Shown here piece after piece: positions 7,047-15,585 of a stretch of 44,534 nucleotides of DNA. Under the pieces are notes generated by a model, which saw only the letters and a list, made by a program, of their open reading frames with translations, made no database searches and was not told the origin of the DNA. Each line of letters opens with the position of its first letter. Position 1 is the stretch's first letter. Position numbers and translations under genes: made by a program. Origin of the DNA: Candidatus Mediterraneibacter intestinigallinarum (lineage in GTDB: Bacteria; Bacillota; Clostridia; Lachnospirales; Lachnospiraceae); contig DWXI01000096.1 of assembly GCA_019119265.1 (NCBI GenBank), forward strand, positions 1 through 44,534, given 5' to 3'.

Positions 7047-8219
7047 TCAGAATATAATCTCCACCGGGCACCTCACAAGCGCCGCTGTCATTCCTTCCCG
7101 TATACATTTGCCCTGTATCATGTTCCCGTCACCGCAGCTCAGCCGCGCCGCCCGTTCGCATACGTTGTCTACTCCGGTCACTTTCTTCACAAAGTCCGAA
7201 CCAGTCGAAACATCCTGTACCTGCCCGAGTTCCCCGGCAGTGTATGTCACAAAAGGAATATGATACTTTTCACAAAGCTGAAGGATAGCAGACTCATCTT
7301 TCTTCAAATCTATGCTTGCCACACTCTTTACCTGACTGATATCAAGTCCGTTTGCTCTGAGAATGTCCAGAAATCCTTCTTCCAGAACAGAATCATCTAT
7401 TTGTTTTCTGCATCCGATCCCCGCGGCAATATTTCCGAGCAGAAGGATCAGCGTACGCTTTTCACTCTCCATTTTACAGATTTCCTGGTGCGTTCCAGTC
7501 TGTATGCTCTGATTATTTGTCTCAGATGCGGCTCTCACAATAATACGATAATCATAGCTCTCCGTCTCTCTTTCTGACTCGCAGAGGATAATCTCTTTCG
7601 GCAGCCGGCCTCCGACTCTGACAGTCCGCGCTTCATTATCCAAATCTTCCGATTCTGTCCTTTCTATATAGAATGCAATCTTTTCTCCGTTCAGAACTGC
7701 CGCCGATATATTTTTTGCAGCCTCCCGGTCTGTAATCACCAGACCGTTCTTTTTGGCAAATACATCTACCGCAAACTTTCCCTGCACATCCGTAGCAGTC
7801 GTGTGGACCGACACGGCCCCGAGCAGCTCTGCGATCTTATCTGCCAGAGAAACCGCGCCTCCGACATGACCGGAGAGCAGCGGGATCACATACTGCCCCT
7901 TTTCGTCGATCACCAGTACGGGAGAATCCGTGTATTTATCTTTCACCCACGGGGCAATATAGCGCACGGCAATTCCCGCCGCTCCGATAAAAATATACGC
8001 TGCCTTTCCCCAGCTGCCGCCGATCAGCGCCCTTTTGTCGGCCGGAAGAGGAGAAATCCCTCTCCCTGCATATTTTTCCGGCGCATATCCGCCGCATCTC
8101 CCGGGATCCTCTTCCGGTCCGAAAGCTCCTCGTATTATTTCACACAACCGCCTGTTTAATTCCGTTCCCGCAGCCGTAAAGCTGAGGATGATCACATCCA
8201 TGCCTTTCAAAATGTTCAT
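7047..8219 (-). CDS. cbiG: cobalt-precorrin-5A hydrolase
   Basis: CbiG opens the delta-lactone of cobalt-precorrin-5A and releases acetaldehyde in anaerobic cobalamin synthesis. The 390-residue protein has the family's three parts: an N-terminal domain with FIGAAGIAVRYIAPWVKDK and LLSGHVGGAVSLADKIA, the linker TDVQGKFAVDVFAKK, and a C-terminal domain beginning LGNIAAGIGCRKQ and containing ASIDLKKDE. The ATG at 8219 follows AGAGGA with an 8-base gap, and the adjacent GTG at 8222 is an alternative. It lies 59 nt downstream of the Lrp-type regulator in the same direction. The pathway partner cobK is nearby but in another transcription unit. Confidence 0.92.
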   Translation of the reverse strand: MNILKGMDVIILSFTAAGTELNRRLCEIIRGAFGPEEDPGRCGGYAPEKYAGRGISPLPADKRALIGGSWGKAAYIFIGAAGIAVRYIAPWVKDKYTDSPVLVIDEKGQYVIPLLSGHVGGAVSLADKIAELLGAVSVHTTATDVQGKFAVDVFAKKNGLVITDREAAKNISAAVLNGEKIAFYIERTESEDLDNEARTVRVGGRLPKEIILCESERETESYDYRIIVRAASETNNQSIQTGTHQEICKMESEKRTLILLLGNIAAGIGCRKQIDDSVLEEGFLDILRANGLDISQVKSVASIDLKKDESAILQLCEKYHIPFVTYTAGELGQVQDVSTGSDFVKKVTGVDNVCERAARLSCGDGNMIQGKCIREGMTAALVRCPVEIIF

Positions 8220-8278
8220 CACATCCGTCCTCTATCCTGAATCTTCCGCTATGCTGTACCGTCTTGATACTCCCCGGC

Positions 8279-8737
8279 TTACAGCCGCAGTCCTTTGATG
8301 TCTTTGATTCTGGACAATATCGTATTACAGGTACACACGGCCACACCCGTCAGACTGTCCATTGTATTACAGATCAACTCTTCCATCTCCTCATTGGAGG
8401 ATGCCACTGCATGGACATGAAGTCTGCTTTTTCCTGTCACACGGTAAATCTGTGTGATCGTATCGTTCTTTTTCAAAATCTCCGCCACTTCCGCCAGCAT
8501 ATCCGGCTTTGTCTCAATCTCAAAATAGCAGGAAACCGCGCCGCTGATCTTCTGCGGATTAATGATCGTCGTATATTCTTCAATGATGCCTTTCTGCTCG
8601 AGCGCCTGCACACGCATTTTCACAGCTACCCGTGAAATCCCGACCTGCTGCCCGATCTCCGAGTATGACATTCTCGCGTTCCGGATCAGCAGGCTGACGA
8701 TCTTCTGATCCAGCTCGTCCAGTCCGTCCATAAACAT
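8279..8737 (-). CDS. Lrp/AsnC-family transcriptional regulator
   Basis: This 152-residue regulator has the typical N-terminal helix-turn-helix (LDELDQKIVSLL, then YSEIGQQVGISRVAVKMRVQAL) and the C-terminal RAM/effector domain (CYFEIETKPDMLAEVAEIL, TGKSRLHVHAVASS). Family members sense amino acids or related small molecules as dimers or octamers. The ATG at 8737 follows a near-perfect AAGGAGGTG, whereas a GTG at 8746 overlaps that site. cbiG follows in the same direction. The divergent MATE exporter shares the promoter region, so it is a likely target. No ligand can be inferred. Confidence 0.92.
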   Translation of the reverse strand: MFMDGLDELDQKIVSLLIRNARMSYSEIGQQVGISRVAVKMRVQALEQKGIIEEYTTIINPQKISGAVSCYFEIETKPDMLAEVAEILKKNDTITQIYRVTGKSRLHVHAVASSNEEMEELICNTMDSLTGVAVCTCNTILSRIKDIKGLRL

Positions 8738-8762
8738 ACGCAGCACCTCCTTTGCAGTTCAT

Positions 8763-8822
8763 ATTATAAATATACAAAAAATAATAGTCAACGTTGACAT
8801 TCTATCTTCCGGGAATTATTAT
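8763..8822. promoter_or_regulatory. divergent lrp / MATE promoters overlapping at a 12-bp palindrome
   Basis: The minus promoter has TTGACT (8786-8791), a 17-bp spacer and TATAAT (8763-8768). The plus promoter has TTGACA (8794-8799), a 17-bp spacer and TATTAT (8817-8822). Both -35 boxes lie within or overlap the perfect palindrome GTCAACGTTGAC (8787-8798), a natural site for one regulator dimer to control both directions. Confidence 0.8.
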
Positions 8823-8860
8823 ATATTACGAATGTTAATTATAAACTTACGAAAAGAAAG

Positions 8861-10207
8861 ATGTGGATTGAAATGGAAAATGAACTGACACATGGTCCTG
8901 TCATGAAAACGATGCTGAAGTTCGCCATCCCGATGATACTCGGAGATCTGCTGCAGCAGTGTTACAATATTGCAGATACGCTGATCGTGGGACGTTTTCT
9001 CGGAGCAGACGCCCTCGCCGCGGTCGGTTCGGCGTTTTCTCTGATGACATTTTTAACCTCGATACTTCTCGGACTTGCCATGGGGAGCGGAACTGTATTC
9101 TCCATCCGGTTCGGCCAGAAAGACGAGACAGCGCTGAAGGAGGGGGTGCTGGCGTCTTTCGTTCTCCTCGGAGTCGTGACAGTCATCCTGAATATTCTCG
9201 TCTTCGCCGGTGTCGACTGGATCATCTGGTTTCTGCGCACACCGGATGAACTGACCGTGTTAATGAAAGATTACCTGATCGTGATATTTGCGGGACTGGC
9301 CGGAATCTTCCTGTATAACTTCTTTGCTTCTCTTCTGCGCTCCCTGGGGAATTCCGTCGTTCCTCTTGCCTTTCTGGCAATATCCGCAGGATTGAACATC
9401 ATACTTGATCTGTTGTTCGTCGCTGTACTGAACCGCGGCGTGGCAGGCGCTGCAGAGGCGACTGTCATCGCCCAGTATGTATCAGGAATCGGAATCGCGG
9501 TTTATACAAAGATCAGATTTCCTCATCTGCTCTGCCTGGACGGAAGAATACGCCTGCGCAGATCGCGCATAAAAGAGATTACCAATTTTTCCGCCCTCAC
9601 ATGTTTACAGCAGTCGATCATGAACCTCGGGATCCTTGCCGTACAGGGGCTTGTCAACAGCTTTGGCACGACGATCATGGCCTCATTTGCCGCAGCGGTA
9701 AAGATCGATGCTTTTGCCTATCTCCCGGTACAGGATTTCGGAAATGCATTTTCAATCTTCATCGCGCAGAATTACGGCGCAGGACAGACCGGGCGTATCA
9801 AAAGAGGAATCCGGGCGGCAGTTGCGACATCTGTCGGTTTCAGTCTGGTCATTTCACTGCTTGTCTGCATATTCGCCGGGCCTCTTATGTCACTGTTTAT
9901 TGACTCAGGTGAAACCGCTGTTATATCCGAGGGCGTCCGCTATCTGCGCATCGAAGGCGCTTTCTACGCACTGATCGGTATCCTCTTCCTGCTCTACGGA
10001 CTGTACCGTGCATTGGGAAAACCGGGGATGTCTGTGGTCCTGACAGTCATGTCTCTCGGAACCCGTGTAGCCCTTGCTTACGCACTGTCCGCTCTCCCTG
10101 TTTTCGGGGTGGCGGGAATCTGGTGGTCTGTTCCCGTCGGCTGGTTCCTTGCGGATGCTCTGGGAATCGGATATTATCTTATAAGACACAAAAAGCTGGT
10201 CCCGTAG
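8861..10207 (+). CDS. MATE-family efflux transporter
   Basis: This 448-residue protein has about twelve membrane helices in two similar halves. It has the family features ENELTHGPVMKTMLKFAIP, LLQQCYNIADTLIVGRFLG and GLAMGSGTVFSIRFGQKD, and in the second half VQDFGNAFSIFIAQNYGAGQ. The family exports cationic drugs or metabolites using Na+ or H+ gradients. The start is uncertain: the ATG at 8861 has only a weak AAAAGAAAG upstream, and the ATG at 8873 is an alternative. It is transcribed from the promoter shared with lrp and ends at a strong terminator whose stem contains the stop codon. The substrate is unknown. Confidence 0.93.
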   Translation: MWIEMENELTHGPVMKTMLKFAIPMILGDLLQQCYNIADTLIVGRFLGADALAAVGSAFSLMTFLTSILLGLAMGSGTVFSIRFGQKDETALKEGVLASFVLLGVVTVILNILVFAGVDWIIWFLRTPDELTVLMKDYLIVIFAGLAGIFLYNFFASLLRSLGNSVVPLAFLAISAGLNIILDLLFVAVLNRGVAGAAEATVIAQYVSGIGIAVYTKIRFPHLLCLDGRIRLRRSRIKEITNFSALTCLQQSIMNLGILAVQGLVNSFGTTIMASFAAAVKIDAFAYLPVQDFGNAFSIFIAQNYGAGQTGRIKRGIRAAVATSVGFSLVISLLVCIFAGPLMSLFIDSGETAVISEGVRYLRIEGAFYALIGILFLLYGLYRALGKPGMSVVLTVMSLGTRVALAYALSALPVFGVAGIWWSVPVGWFLADALGIGYYLIRHKKLVP

Positions 10208-10218
10208 GCCGGCTTTTT
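10192..10218. terminator. bidirectional terminator between MATE and LysM-GH18 genes
   Basis: AAAGCTGGTC and GGCCGGCTTT (10192-10201 and 10207-10216) form a 10-bp stem with two G-T pairs and the loop CCGTA. T-runs follow on both strands (CTTTTTGC and CTTTTTGTG). The MATE stop codon lies in the hairpin. Confidence 0.85.
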
Positions 10219-10260
10219 GCGTAAAAGTCAGGAATAATTGTATGCACTTTTTCTGAAAGT

Positions 10261-11376
10261 TCATCCTACCAGCAGCCAGTTGGCGCGAAACGGACGCATC
10301 AGGTTCCAGTACCTTGCTCCGGACAGCCCGAACTCTCTGATCAGTTCCCACTTCGCAGTAATACTCCGTACGTCCTCAAACCATACAATATGTTCCATCC
10401 CGTTCTTCCGGTATGTGAACCACGGGCTCTGCGATATCCGCGCATATTCAATGGAGGCTCCGTTTTCTGATGCTGTCTCCACAGCCTCTGCATTCCCGAT
10501 CGATCTTGCCCTGGTAATTCCTCTCTCATAAGGCAGTGTCCAGTCATATCCGTAATTCGGGATACCCAGTATAAGCTGCCCCGGCTGTATCTGTGTAACA
10601 GCATACTCCACCACTTCACGTACTTTATCGAGCGGGGCTACTGCCATAGGCGGCCCGTAAGTATAGCCCCACTCATAAGTCATGAGAAATACGGCATCTG
10701 CATTCTGACCCAGCAGGGCATAGTCCACTCCCTCTACAAGGATCCCTCTCTGCCTGTTGGAACTCTTGGGCGCAACAGCTACCGTTACCCGGCAGCCGTA
10801 CTCGTTCATCTTCTCACGTACCCGTCCGGCAAACAGGGCGTACTGTTCACGGTTTTCAGGGAGGATATACTCAAAGTCTATATCCACACCTTCGTATCCC
10901 TTTTCCTGTACTGTATCCACCATCTGCCCGATCAGCTTATCCTGGAGCTCCCGGTTCTCCACAAGGACTTTGATCAACTGATTGTTAAACGCCCCTTCTG
11001 AAGAAAAGGGCGTCAGAACCATCCACGGCGCTGCTCCCGCGCTGATCGTCCGGTCAAGCATCCACTGCTCATCCTGAGGCGGCGGAACAAGATCTCCTTC
11101 GAATGTGAAGCCGTAGGAGAATACAAGCATCTCGCTCAGCGCCGTCAGCGCCTCTTCCAGCACAGGAGGATCGACAAACGGATAGGCATATCCTCCTATG
11201 ATCAGTCCGTCGCCAAGCCCTCCCGTCTCTCCTTCTCCCAAGAGGAGCAGTGCCTGACCGGGCACGAGTCTGTCACTGTATATCAACTGATTGTCAGATA
11301 TGATCTTCGCAACAGGGATCTGTGTCTCATTTGAGATTTTTTCCAGTGTGTCACCATTTTTTACTACATAAATCAT
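10261..11376 (-). CDS. LysM-GH18 spore peptidoglycan hydrolase (SleL/YaaH-like)
   Basis: This 371-residue protein has one N-terminal LysM (residues 1-46, YVVKNGDTLEKISNETQIP) and a glycoside hydrolase family 18 domain with the catalytic GVDIDFEY motif, in which E169 is the acid. It has no signal peptide. This is the layout of SleL/YaaH cortical-fragment-lytic N-acetylglucosaminidases, which act on muramic-lactam peptidoglycan during germination. It usually has two LysM repeats; only one is seen here. The ATG at 11376 follows GGGGGTGATTTT, whose G-run is in a hairpin stem (11384-11418). An in-frame ATG at 11409 would add 11 residues but lies inside that hairpin. Its presence supports a spore-forming host. 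Confidence 0.88.
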   Translation of the reverse strand: MIYVVKNGDTLEKISNETQIPVAKIISDNQLIYSDRLVPGQALLLLGEGETGGLGDGLIIGGYAYPFVDPPVLEEALTALSEMLVFSYGFTFEGDLVPPPQDEQWMLDRTISAGAAPWMVLTPFSSEGAFNNQLIKVLVENRELQDKLIGQMVDTVQEKGYEGVDIDFEYILPENREQYALFAGRVREKMNEYGCRVTVAVAPKSSNRQRGILVEGVDYALLGQNADAVFLMTYEWGYTYGPPMAVAPLDKVREVVEYAVTQIQPGQLILGIPNYGYDWTLPYERGITRARSIGNAEAVETASENGASIEYARISQSPWFTYRKNGMEHIVWFEDVRSITAKWELIREFGLSGARYWNLMRPFRANWLLVG

Positions 11377-11383
11377 AAAATCA

Positions 11384-11418
11384 CCCCCGCAAGGAAAGCA
11401 TATGCTCACCTGCGGGGG
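11384..11418 (-). promoter_or_regulatory. hairpin covering the ribosome site of the LysM-GH18 gene
   Basis: CCCCCGCA (11384-11391) pairs with TGCGGGGG (11411-11418), and the stem continues through GG/CC and AGC/GCT to an ATAT loop. The G-run that serves as Shine-Dalgarno is the 3' strand of the stem on the minus strand. Only TGATTTT follows, so it is a weak terminator at best. It could end the ABC operon transcript or block translation of read-through RNA. Confidence 0.55.
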
Positions 11419-11430
11419 ATTATGACTTTT

Positions 11431-13287
11431 TCATGCGTACTGACTATTATACAGTTCTGCATAAGCGCCTCCTGCTCTCAGCAGTCCTTTATGATCCCCT
11501 TTCTCGATAATATCTCCGTTCTGCATAACGAGGATCAGATCCGCATCGACGATCGTAGAGAGCCGGTGCGCGATAACAAAGCTTGTCCTTCCTTTCATGA
11601 GTTCATTCATCGCTTTTCCTATCTCCATCTCTGTCCTGGTATCCACACTGGATGTGGCCTCGTCAAGGATCAGGACGGCCGGGTCGCAGAGCATCACCCG
11701 GGCGATCGTCAGAAGCTGTCGCTGTCCGGCTGATATATTCTCCGCATCGCTGTTCAGCCTTGTATCATACCCCTGAGGCAGTGTACGGATAAAGAAATCC
11801 GCCCTTGCCGCTTTCGCCGCCTCAATAATCTCACTGCGGGATGCCCCGGGCTTTCCGTATGCGATATTCTCCGCTATTGTACCGTCAAAAAGCCATGTAT
11901 CCTGGAGCACCATGCCGAAATTCCTCCGCAGCTCACCGTAAGTCATATCCGCAGTATTTCTGCCGTCCAGCAGAATCCGTCCGCTGTTTATCTCATAGAA
12001 TCTCATCAGAAGATTGATAAGCGTGGTCTTCCCTGCACCCGTAGCTCCGACAATAGCAATCTTCTGTCCGGGATGGGCGGTAAAACAGATATCTTTCATC
12101 AGCGGCTTATCCGCCGAATACCCGAAGCGTACATGACTAAACTCGACTCTTCCTTCCGCGGCATCACCTTTGGATCTAACCTTTGCGATCGGGATCTCTC
12201 CGTGAGCCTCTGCCGTTTGCCGGGGATCGGAACGTATTTCTTCTTCATCAAGCAGTTGAAAGATCCTCTCCACAGACGCAATGGATGACTGCAGGGAATT
12301 GATCATATAAGCCGCCTCTGTCAGGGGCTCCGACGCCTGGTACACATACTGGAAAAATGCCTGGAACACACCCACGCTCAGCACTCCGTCGATCAGGAGC
12401 TTCCCGGCAAATACAGCAATCGCCGCCTGCCCAAGCCGGTTCACCAGACGAATAAACGGATTGACCGCGTTCATCATAAAATCTGCTTTTCTCGATGTCT
12501 CCGCAAGTTCTTCCACCGCCTCTCTCATATCCCTGGCACTTCTGTCTTCCCTGTTAAACGCCCGGATAACGGTACGTCCGCTGTATGATTCTTCCACCTG
12601 TCCGGTCACCCTGCTGACCGCCTGCTGCCTTCTGGCCGCATAGCGGAACGTCCTGCCGGCAAAAAATCTGGTAGATACCATAGACAGCACGGTAAATACA
12701 AGAAAAACCAGCGTAAGTCCGATGTGAAAACGGAACATCATGATCACAGAACCTGCTACCATCCCCACCGCCGTAAATAATTTCAAAAGCCCTGTCTGCA
12801 TAACTTCGGACATTTTATCCAGATCGTTTGTCGCACGGCTCAGCACCTCACCGGGCTTATGGCTGTCGAAAAACGACAACGGGAGCCGGTCAAGTTTACG
12901 GCTTATCTTTGTCCGCAGCTCAAGGCTCAGCTTCTCGGCAAAACTTGCCATAAGAAAGCTCTGGAATGTATAAAGGATACCTGTCACTGTGTAGATCAAA
13001 AGCAGGAGCATGATCTCCCGCCCCACAGGATCCCATGTTACCCGGAAGACGCTTTCGCCTGATACGGCCGCCCTTATCTCTTGAAAGAGCATATCTACGA
13101 TCTTTGCACTGTACACAGGAGCCGCCACAGAAAGTATGGTATAAAAAACAACGGAAACCGACACTACAATAAGCCGGATACGCTGTCTGCCCATGGACTT
13201 CCAGAGACGTTTCACCGTCGAACCTGCATCAGACGGTACTTCGATCTCCATGTCGTCCGAATATGGCATTGTTTCGTTTTCTGCCAT
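11431..13287 (-). CDS. heterodimeric ABC exporter, subunit with the canonical ATPase site
   Basis: This 618-residue half-transporter has six N-terminal helices (membrane domain roughly 35-330) and a nucleotide-binding domain. That domain has Walker A GATGAGKTT, a signature variant ISAGQRQ, Walker B LILDEATSSVD with the catalytic Glu, and switch IAHRLST. It pairs with the gene directly upstream, which has degenerate residues, as in BmrCD- or TM287/288-type multidrug exporters. An extra N-terminal cytoplasmic stretch (about 35 residues, acidic) precedes the first helix. The ATG at 13287 follows GGAGGCGTATAAA, overlapping the end of the partner gene. It is the last gene of the marR operon. Confidence 0.94.
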   Translation of the reverse strand: MAENETMPYSDDMEIEVPSDAGSTVKRLWKSMGRQRIRLIVVSVSVVFYTILSVAAPVYSAKIVDMLFQEIRAAVSGESVFRVTWDPVGREIMLLLLIYTVTGILYTFQSFLMASFAEKLSLELRTKISRKLDRLPLSFFDSHKPGEVLSRATNDLDKMSEVMQTGLLKLFTAVGMVAGSVIMMFRFHIGLTLVFLVFTVLSMVSTRFFAGRTFRYAARRQQAVSRVTGQVEESYSGRTVIRAFNREDRSARDMREAVEELAETSRKADFMMNAVNPFIRLVNRLGQAAIAVFAGKLLIDGVLSVGVFQAFFQYVYQASEPLTEAAYMINSLQSSIASVERIFQLLDEEEIRSDPRQTAEAHGEIPIAKVRSKGDAAEGRVEFSHVRFGYSADKPLMKDICFTAHPGQKIAIVGATGAGKTTLINLLMRFYEINSGRILLDGRNTADMTYGELRRNFGMVLQDTWLFDGTIAENIAYGKPGASRSEIIEAAKAARADFFIRTLPQGYDTRLNSDAENISAGQRQLLTIARVMLCDPAVLILDEATSSVDTRTEMEIGKAMNELMKGRTSFVIAHRLSTIVDADLILVMQNGDIIEKGDHKGLLRAGGAYAELYNSQYA

Positions 13288-13288
13288 T

Positions 13289-15022
13289 TTATACGCCTCC
13301 CTTCATCTGTGATTTCGCAATTTCCCGGTAGATACTGCATTTCTCCATCAGTTCTTCATGCTTTCCGATTCCGGCGATCCTGCCCTCGTCCAGGACAATG
13401 ATCTGATCCGCGTTCAGGATCGTATTGATCCTCTGTGCAATAATGAGCACGGCCGCATCAGATATTTCCTGTTTCAGTGCTTTTCTGAGCGCCGCATCTG
13501 TCTTAAAGTCCAGTGCGGAAAAGCTGTCGTCAAAAATATACAGATCTGCCTTTTTCATCAGCGCACGGGCAATAGAGAGCCTCTGTTTCTGTCCGCCGGA
13601 ATAGTTTGTTCCGCCCTGGGCGACATGAGCGTCAAGCCCGTTGGCAAGCCCGCTGACAAAATCCGCCTGGGCGACAGAAAGTATGCGGCGCATCTCTTCT
13701 TCCTGCGCCTCTTCATTTCCATAACGCAGATTGTCTGCAATAGTTCCCGAAAACAGCCATGCTTTCTGCGGCACATAGGAAATCTGACTTCGCAGTTCAT
13801 TCTGAGTCATATCCCGGACATCCATACCGTTGACCGCAACCTCACCGTCCGTCACATCATAAAAGCGCAGGATCAGCCTGGCAAGGGTCGACTTCCCGCA
13901 TCCGGTCCCCCCGATCACTGCTGTAGTCTCCCCCCGCCTGCATATAAAGTCAAGATCAGACAACGCATATTCATCCGCATCCGGGAATCGGAATGAAACA
14001 TGATCAAACTTCACCACGATATCTTCCGCATATGCAGACGGACTTATTTCACCTGCGCTCTTCATTCTGTCACATATCTCCGGCTCTGTCTCAAGGACTT
14101 CCTGAATACGACGGATGCAGACCCGCGCTCTCGGCAGGAGTATGATCACCATCTGGGCCATAATGATGTAAAACAGGATCAGGATCGAATATTCCGTAAG
14201 CGCCGTAATATCACCAATTTCCATATATCCCGCTCCGATCCGGTCGCCGCCCAGCCACAGAATGGCAACAATACAGATATTGATCACGAAAAATGCCGTG
14301 CTTTCCAGTCCGGCAAACAGAAGATTCGCACTGATAGAAGTCTCTGCGTAATCCTCAAAGGATTTCCTCATCCGCTTCTCTTCATCCTTTTCCTTGCGGA
14401 AGGCACGGATCACCCGCACACCTGTCAGGTTCTCCCTGAGCACAACATTCATCCTGTCAAGAAGCTGCTGGAGCCTCCCGAAAATCTGAGATGCCCTGCG
14501 TGTTACAATAAGTGCGAGAACAATGATCAGCACAGTCACGCCGATCAGCAGGAACCCCATCATCGTATCCACAGCAAACGCCATAGCAACACCCATCACA
14601 CATACTGCCGGAACCGGGAGCACCATCTGTATACACCAGACGACGGACTGCTGGATGATATTGATGTCATTGAGGGTGCGTGTGATCATAGAGCCGGTTC
14701 CGAACCGGCTGAAGTCATGTTCCGAAAATGTAAGCGATTTCTCATAAACGGCATTGCGCATATCACGCCCCAGTTTTGCGGACAGATCAGCACACAGCCA
14801 GCTTCCGATCAGGGCACCTGCTCCGGCGAGGATCGTGACCGCCAGCATGGCAATTCCCTTTTCGATAATATATTCCATGTTGCCCGTCTTCACGCCGATA
14901 TTGATCATATCCGCCGTAAGCCTGGGGACGAGCAGGCCGCCCGCCACATCCAGCAGCATGGCAAGGATCGTAAAAACACATAGTCTCCTGTATGGTTTTA
15001 AAAATCGTAATACTGTCTTCAT
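13289..15022 (-). CDS. heterodimeric ABC exporter, subunit with degenerate ATPase site
   Basis: This 577-residue half-transporter has six helices in the first ~310 residues followed by a nucleotide-binding domain. Walker A is GGTGCGKST and the signature YSGGQKQR is canonical. Walker B ends IFDDSFSALD, so the catalytic Glu is Asp, and the switch histidine is Gln (IIAQRINT). These two losses mark the non-catalytic site of asymmetric ABC exporters. The partner at 11431-13287 has the complementary canonical residues. The start overlaps the marR stop (ATGA), so translation is coupled. Substrates are probably drugs or other amphipathic compounds, inferred only from the family and the MarR neighbour. 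Confidence 0.94.
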   Translation of the reverse strand: MKTVLRFLKPYRRLCVFTILAMLLDVAGGLLVPRLTADMINIGVKTGNMEYIIEKGIAMLAVTILAGAGALIGSWLCADLSAKLGRDMRNAVYEKSLTFSEHDFSRFGTGSMITRTLNDINIIQQSVVWCIQMVLPVPAVCVMGVAMAFAVDTMMGFLLIGVTVLIIVLALIVTRRASQIFGRLQQLLDRMNVVLRENLTGVRVIRAFRKEKDEEKRMRKSFEDYAETSISANLLFAGLESTAFFVINICIVAILWLGGDRIGAGYMEIGDITALTEYSILILFYIIMAQMVIILLPRARVCIRRIQEVLETEPEICDRMKSAGEISPSAYAEDIVVKFDHVSFRFPDADEYALSDLDFICRRGETTAVIGGTGCGKSTLARLILRFYDVTDGEVAVNGMDVRDMTQNELRSQISYVPQKAWLFSGTIADNLRYGNEEAQEEEMRRILSVAQADFVSGLANGLDAHVAQGGTNYSGGQKQRLSIARALMKKADLYIFDDSFSALDFKTDAALRKALKQEISDAAVLIIAQRINTILNADQIIVLDEGRIAGIGKHEELMEKCSIYREIAKSQMKGGV

Positions 15023-15474
15023 CCTTTCTGCTCCCCGACCATTTTTTTCACTCCTCTGCGGAAATTTACCACATACTTCTCATACAGACGGATAAACATC
15101 TCCCTCTCATCCGGCTCCATGCCAAGTAAAGCGTCATTCTCCAGCTGTATGACCGGGCGTACCTTCTCTTCAACTAACTGTCTGCCCTTCTCTGTCAGAA
15201 AAATCTTCTTATCTCTGCCTGTTCCTTTTTCCAGATACAGGATTCCCTTTTTCTCAAGATTGCGCACAGATGAATTGATCGTCTGCTTGCTCGTAAACGC
15301 TTCCCGGCAGATATCTCTCTGGAGACATCCGTCGCCCAGCACACAGATTGCGTACAGGATAGAACATGCGCTGTCTGACAATCCCGCATACAGCGCGATA
15401 TCATGATAGAGGTCATCCTGTTCCTTGTATAACCTGTTAAATTTCTGAATTTCTGTTTCCTGATGTAACTGCAT
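15019..15474 (-). CDS. MarR-family transcriptional regulator
   Basis: This 151-residue winged-helix protein has LSDSACSILYAICVLGDGCL, QRDICREAFTSKQTINSSVRNLEKKGIL and the wing GTGRDKKIFLTEKGRQL. MarR proteins repress drug-export genes and release DNA when they bind small phenolic or drug ligands. The ATG at 15474 follows AAGGAGATGGAAAG. It is the first gene of a three-gene operon with two ABC half-transporters. The 18-bp palindrome between -35 and -10 upstream is the likely autoregulatory operator. Confidence 0.93.
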   Translation of the reverse strand: MQLHQETEIQKFNRLYKEQDDLYHDIALYAGLSDSACSILYAICVLGDGCLQRDICREAFTSKQTINSSVRNLEKKGILYLEKGTGRDKKIFLTEKGRQLVEEKVRPVIQLENDALLGMEPDEREMFIRLYEKYVVNFRRGVKKMVGEQKG

Positions 15475-15487
15475 CTTTCCATCTCCT

Positions 15488-15537
15488 TAGTCCGATTTCG
15501 TACCAAAAATTATAGTCCGAAATCGGACTATTGTCAA
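15488..15537 (-). promoter_or_regulatory. marR operon promoter with palindromic operator in the spacer
   Basis: The minus strand has consensus TTGACA (15532-15537) and consensus TATAAT (15509-15514) exactly 17 bp apart. The spacer is filled by the palindrome TAGTCCGA-AA-TCGGACTA (15513-15530). A partial second copy, TAGTCCGATTTCG, lies at 15488-15500, just downstream of the expected start. Such a strong promoter would be almost constitutive without a repressor. Confidence 0.88.
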
Positions 15538-15541
15538 GTGC

Positions 15542-15577
15542 AAAAAGAACGCCATGATCTGTACATTTCATGACGCC
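15542..15577 (-). terminator. terminator of the M26 protease gene
   Basis: On the minus strand GGCGTCATGA (15568-15577) pairs over ten positions, with G-T pairs, with TCATGGCGTT (15548-15557), followed by CTTTTTG. It starts nine bases after the stop codon. Confidence 0.75.
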
Positions 15578-15585
15578 CTTTTCAT

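Noticed and set aside
14000-14983. Long open frame opposite the ABC transporter gene
   Set aside because: It is antisense to a clear ABC protein and has a composition typical of shadow frames.
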